Shown piece by piece: positions 60,098 through 64,000 of a DNA stretch of 64,000 nt (positions within the stretch are counted from its first letter, which is position 1; each line of letters starts with the position of its first letter). Origin of the DNA: Ferdinandcohnia sp047238305. GTDB lineage: Bacteria; Bacillota; Bacilli; Bacillales; Bacillaceae_L. The stretch lies in contig NZ_JBDFMO010000001.1 of NCBI RefSeq assembly GCF_047238305.1, positions 3,534,001 through 3,598,000 on the forward strand, read 5' to 3'. Below the pieces are notes generated by a model. The model saw only the letters and a list, made by a program, of their open reading frames with translations, searched no databases and was not told the DNA's origin. The translations under genes and the position numbers were made by a program.

Positions 60098-63000
60098 TTA
60101 GAACAATGATAATTGATTTTGTTCTGGCATATCTTCTAGGCAACCATGGTTCTCAAGGTATTCCATGATTGTCTTCGATACTTTACCACGCTTTTGTAAA
60201 TCTTCTTTTGATAAAAATTCACCTTGTTCTCTTGCTTTTACAATATTAATAGCGGCGTTGGTACCAAGTCCAGGAATCGAATTGAACGGAGGAATGAGAG
60301 CATCTCCGTCGATGATAAATTCAGTTGCACTTGAGCGGTACAAATCAATCTTATTAAAAGCAAATCCACGCTCACACATTTCAAGTGCTAACTCAAGAAC
60401 TGTAAGTAGGTTCTTTTCTTTAGGTGAAGCATCAAGCCCTTTAGCATTGATTTCTTCCATACGCGCACGAATTGTACTGGAACCACGTACCATTGCCTCG
60501 ACATCGAAATCGTCTGCACGAACAGTGAAGTATGCTGCATAATAGAGTAATGGCAAATGTACCTTAAAATAAGCAATCCTTACTGCCATTAGTACATAAG
60601 CTGCAGCATGAGCTTTTGGGAACATATATTTTATTTTCAAACATGAATCGATATACCAATCAGGGACATCATTTTTCTTCATTTCTTCGATAAATTCATC
60701 TGTCAATCCTTTACCTTTTCGGACTGATTCCATGATTTTAAATGCCATCGAAGGATCTAATCCTTTATAGATAAGATATACCATTATATCGTCACGACAA
60801 CCAATAACTTCACTAAGCGTACAAATATTGTTTTGGATAAGCTCCTGTGCATTTCCTAGCCAAACATCGGTACCATGCGATAATCCTGAAATCTGAACTA
60901 ATTCAGAGAAAGTAGTCGGCTTTGTATCCTCAAGCATTTGGCGTACAAACCGTGTACCGAATTCCGGAATCCCAAGCGTACCTGTTTTACACATAATCTG
61001 CTCTTCGGTTACACCAAGAGATTCTGTCCCACTGAAAATTTTCATAACCTCAGGGTCATCTGTTGGGATCGTTTTTGGATCAATTCCACTTAAATCCTGG
61101 AGCATCCTGATAACTGTCGGATCATCGTGCCCAAGAATATCTAGCTTTAACACATTATCATGGATAGAATGGAAATCGAAATGGGTTGTTCGCCATTCAG
61201 AATTAATATCGTCTGCAGGAAATTGAATTGGTGAAAAATCATAAATATCCATGTAGTCTGGTACAACGATAATACCACCAGGGTGCTGTCCGGTTGTTCG
61301 TTTAACACCGGTACAACCTGCAACTAACCGATCTGTTTCGGCACCTCTCATTGTTAAGTTATGATCATTCGCATATCCTTTTACATACCCATAGGCTGTT
61401 TTTTCAGCAACGGTACCAATGGTTCCAGCTCGATATACATACTCCTCACCAAATAGCACCTTTGTATAGTTATGAGCACGCGGCTGGTATTCACCAGAGA
61501 AGTTTAAGTCGATATCCGGCACCTTGTCTCCTTTAAATCCTAAGAACGTTTCGAAAGGAATATCATGGCCGTCCTTTTTATAATTAGCCCCGCAATTTGG
61601 ACATTCCTTATCTGGTAGGTCAAATCCAGAACCGACAGAACCATCGTTAAAGAACTCGGAATGCTTACAGTCCGGACACACATAATGTGGTGGTAAAGGA
61701 TTAACCTCTGTAATCTCCGTCATCGTAGCGACTAACGATGAACCAACCGAACCACGAGAACCTACTAGATACCCATCATCAAGTGATTTTTTTACAAGTT
61801 TATGGGAAATCAAGTAAATAACCGCAAATCCATGTCCAATGATACTTTTAAGTTCTTTTTCCAAACGCTTTTCTACGATTTCAGGTAATTCCTCACCATA
61901 AATGCTTCTTGCCATGCTATAGCTCATATCCCTGATTTCATCTTCTGCGCCTTCGATTTTAGGGGTGTACAGATCATCTTTAATCGGCTTCACTTCATCA
62001 ATCATATCTGCCACTTTTTGTGTATTTGTCACAACAATTTCTTTTGCTTTCGCTTTGTCAAGGAAAGAGAAACAGTCTAACATCTCATTTGTTGTTCGAA
62101 AATGAACCTCTGGTAGCGAGTGTCGATTTAGAGGATTGGCTCCCCCTTGAGACCTTACTAAAATCTTTCGGTAAATATGGTCCTCTGGGTTTAGATAATG
62201 TACATTCCCAGTAGCAACTACCGGTTTGTTCATCTTTTCACCAAGGCTGACAATATTCTTTAAAATATCCTTAAGCTCACGCTCGTTTTGAATCAAATCT
62301 AATTCTAATAAATGCTTATAATTTGAAGGTGGCTGAACTTCTAGATAGTCATAAAATTGAGCTATAGACTCTACTTCCTCAGGTGACTTCTGCATCATGC
62401 CTTCAAATACTTCCCCTTTATCACAAGCGGAACCAACTAAAATACCTTCGCGATATTTTTGGAGTTGGGACCTTGGAATACGAGGTACACGGTAATAATA
62501 ATTAATATGTGCTAACGAAATTAATTTAAATAAGTTCTTAAGACCCACATCATTTTGGGCTAGTAATGTCGCATGATATGGTCTAGAACGTTGGTATGAT
62601 TTACCTTGACCCATGTAATCATTTAATTGATCATGGTAGTTAATTTCTTTTTCAGCCGCATCTTTTAACAATTTTACTGCTAAAAATCCTGTTGCCTCCG
62701 CATCATATATCGCACGGTGATGCTGGGTTAATTCAATATCAAACTTTTTACACAATGTATTTAAACGGTGGTTTTTTAAATCCGGATATAAAAATCTAGC
62801 AAGTTCGAGTGTGTCAATGACCGGATTGGTTGCTTGCTCAAATCCGCACTTTTTATAACCTACATTCAGGAACCCCATATCAAAGCTTGCGTTATGAGCT
62901 ACTAATATGGCATCCTCAGCCCAATCCTTGAATTTTACTAAGACTTCACTCACTTCAGGCGCTGAACTCACCATGTCATCTGTGATGCCAGTAAGATCGA

Positions 63001-64000
63001 TTGTCGTTGCACTTAAGCGATGATGTGGGTTGGCAAATGATTCAAAACGATCAATGATTTCACCATTTTTTACTTTAACAGCAGCCAACTCAATAATCGT
63101 GTTATAGACAGCAGATAAACCTGTTGTTTCAACGTCAAAAACAACATACGTATCCTCTTCTAAATTACGATGCTGTGAATTATATGCAATTGGGACACCA
63201 TCATCGACCAAATTGGCTTCCACACCATAGATCATCTTTATCCCATTTTTCTTAGCCGCTGAATATGCTTCTGGGAATGATTGAGCACCGGCATGGTCTG
63301 TTAAGGCAATAGCTGTGTGGCCCCATTTTTTAGCTTGTCCAACTAATTGGCTAATTGAAGTGACAGCATCCATCTGACTCATTGGTGTATGCAAGTGAAG
63401 CTCGACACGTTTTTCTCCCTCAGGAGCAGTGTCTCTTCGTTCATTCATCGGCTGGATTTCATTAATATCATTTGCAATCATAACTAAGTCTCTAACAAAA
63501 GTATCATTCTGGATACTTCCGCGTACTCGTACCCACATACCTTTTTTAATCGACTGTAAAAGATGAACATCTTCTTTATCACGAGAGAATACTTTTACTA
63601 AAATAGAATCCGTATAATCGGTAACCTTGAAAGTTAGAAGTGTTCTACCACTGCGTAACTCCCTAGTCTCAGCAAAGAAGATATAGCCTTGAATCGCAAT
63701 TCTCCGCTCTTCGTCAAGGATTGAACTAATTTCTTTAAAGTCTTCATCTTCCTTAATTGTATAACCAATGGTAATCGGTCCAGAAACGGCGTTCGCTTGT
63801 TCTTTATCCTTTTCTTTCTTCTGCATGTCAGCAACAGCTAACAATGCTCTTTCCTGGTCTTCTTGTTGTTTTTTCTCTAGAAACTGTTCGTACTCCTTAT
63901 TTGAAACCTCTACTTCTGTTTCAAGAGTGAACATTGGAAAACCATAGGATTGATACACATTTCCTATCAATTGACTGTATTTTTTCTTAATCGCAACAGA
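60098..64000 (-). CDS. polC: DNA polymerase III alpha subunit PolC (5' end outside window)
   Basis: 1300 codons are visible; the frame is open to position 64000, and family members have about 1430-1440 residues, so roughly 135 are missing. PolC is the Gram-positive replicative polymerase. Visible in order are an OB-fold, a PHP segment (VELHLHTPMSQMDAVTSI), and an inserted 3'-5' exonuclease (YVVFDVETTGLSAVYN; HRAIYDAEATG). A zinc finger (CPDC...CPNC) and the catalytic palm (VPDIDLNFSGEYQPRAH) follow, then helix-hairpin-helix near the C-terminus and a QLSLF clamp-binding tail. Confidence 0.97.
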   Translation of the reverse strand, partial: SVAIKKKYSQLIGNVYQSYGFPMFTLETEVEVSNKEYEQFLEKKQQEDQERALLAVADMQKKEKDKEQANAVSGPITIGYTIKEDEDFKEISSILDEERRIAIQGYIFFAETRELRSGRTLLTFKVTDYTDSILVKVFSRDKEDVHLLQSIKKGMWVRVRGSIQNDTFVRDLVMIANDINEIQPMNERRDTAPEGEKRVELHLHTPMSQMDAVTSISQLVGQAKKWGHTAIALTDHAGAQSFPEAYSAAKKNGIKMIYGVEANLVDDGVPIAYNSQHRNLEEDTYVVFDVETTGLSAVYNTIIELAAVKVKNGEIIDRFESFANPHHRLSATTIDLTGITDDMVSSAPEVSEVLVKFKDWAEDAILVAHNASFDMGFLNVGYKKCGFEQATNPVIDTLELARFLYPDLKNHRLNTLCKKFDIELTQHHRAIYDAEATGFLAVKLLKDAAEKEINYHDQLNDYMGQGKSYQRSRPYHATLLAQNDVGLKNLFKLISLAHINYYYRVPRIPRSQLQKYREGILVGSACDKGEVFEGMMQKSPEEVESIAQFYDYLEVQPPSNYKHLLELDLIQNERELKDILKNIVSLGEKMNKPVVATGNVHYLNPEDHIYRKILVRSQGGANPLNRHSLPEVHFRTTNEMLDCFSFLDKAKAKEIVVTNTQKVADMIDEVKPIKDDLYTPKIEGAEDEIRDMSYSMARSIYGEELPEIVEKRLEKELKSIIGHGFAVIYLISHKLVKKSLDDGYLVGSRGSVGSSLVATMTEITEVNPLPPHYVCPDCKHSEFFNDGSVGSGFDLPDKECPNCGANYKKDGHDIPFETFLGFKGDKVPDIDLNFSGEYQPRAHNYTKVLFGEEYVYRAGTIGTVAEKTAYGYVKGYANDHNLTMRGAETDRLVAGCTGVKRTTGQHPGGIIVVPDYMDIYDFSPIQFPADDINSEWRTTHFDFHSIHDNVLKLDILGHDDPTVIRMLQDLSGIDPKTIPTDDPEVMKIFSGTESLGVTEEQIMCKTGTLGIPEFGTRFVRQMLEDTKPTTFSELVQISGLSHGTDVWLGNAQELIQNNICTLSEVIGCRDDIMVYLIYKGLDPSMAFKIMESVRKGKGLTDEFIEEMKKNDVPDWYIDSCLKIKYMFPKAHAAAYVLMAVRIAYFKVHLPLLYYAAYFTVRADDFDVEAMVRGSSTIRARMEEINAKGLDASPKEKNLLTVLELALEMCERGFAFNKIDLYRSSATEFIIDGDALIPPFNSIPGLGTNAAINIVKAREQGEFLSKEDLQKRGKVSKTIMEYLENHGCLEDMPEQNQLSLF

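Overview
The window is a contiguous piece of the conserved polC-to-glnA chromosomal region of an endospore-forming Bacillaceae bacterium (Bacillus sensu lato, low GC). Every gene I accept lies on the minus strand, so transcription runs from position 64000 towards 1. Gene content and order (polC, the nusA-infB operon, pnpA, the dipicolinate/diaminopimelate genes, spoIIIE, cinA/recA, rny, spoVS, miaB, cotE, mutSL, hfq, spoVK, glnRA) are those of Bacillus. AGGAGG-type ribosome binding sites, TTGACA/TATAAT promoters, a sigma-H promoter and many sporulation genes support this. I see no prophage, insertion sequence, CRISPR array, rRNA or tRNA.

Layout in the direction of transcription. 64000-52163 is information processing: polC (5' end outside the window), rimP-nusA-rnpM(ylxR)-ylxQ-infB-ylxP-rbfA, truB-ribC(ribF) and rpsO. 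51968-47157 holds pnpA, the deacetylase-like ylxY, the M16 peptidase mlpA and ymxH. 46883-41922 is the dpaA-dpaB-asd-dapG-dapA block, which makes diaminopimelate for the wall and dipicolinate for the spore. 41805-38413 holds tepA, ylzJ and spoIIIE. 38243-32611 holds a GntR regulator and a BMP-type nucleoside ABC transporter (nupN-O-P-Q). 32431-24877 holds the ymf cluster (two M16 peptidases, an SDR, small DUF proteins, RodZ-like YmfM), pgsA and cinA. 24729-23005 is a small non-conserved island (frameshifted acetyltransferase, double-VOC protein, 60-residue Cys peptide) separating cinA from recA. 22732-17055 holds recA, rny, ymdB, spoVS and a dipeptidase. 16726-11023 holds korA-korB, miaB-ricA and cotE. 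10901-1 holds mutS-mutL, miaA, hfq, spoVK, hflX, ynbB, glnR and the start of glnA.

Regulatory signals that can be read directly include twin GlnR/TnrA boxes before glnR, a LexA box before recA, a near-consensus sigma-H promoter before spoVS, a CcpA cre-like site upstream of korA, a perfect palindrome before the GntR gene, and about 25 intrinsic terminators that cut the region into operons.

No obvious new multi-gene system is present; most of the window is chromosomal backbone. The least explained material is non-coding: a roughly 330-nt, hairpin-rich leader in front of rny; a hairpin shared, with compensating base changes, by the rny and hflX leaders; two copies of a dispersed intergenic repeat; an orphan Shine-Dalgarno at the predicted 5' end of the nupN message; and a lone Cys-containing small peptide gene beside recA.
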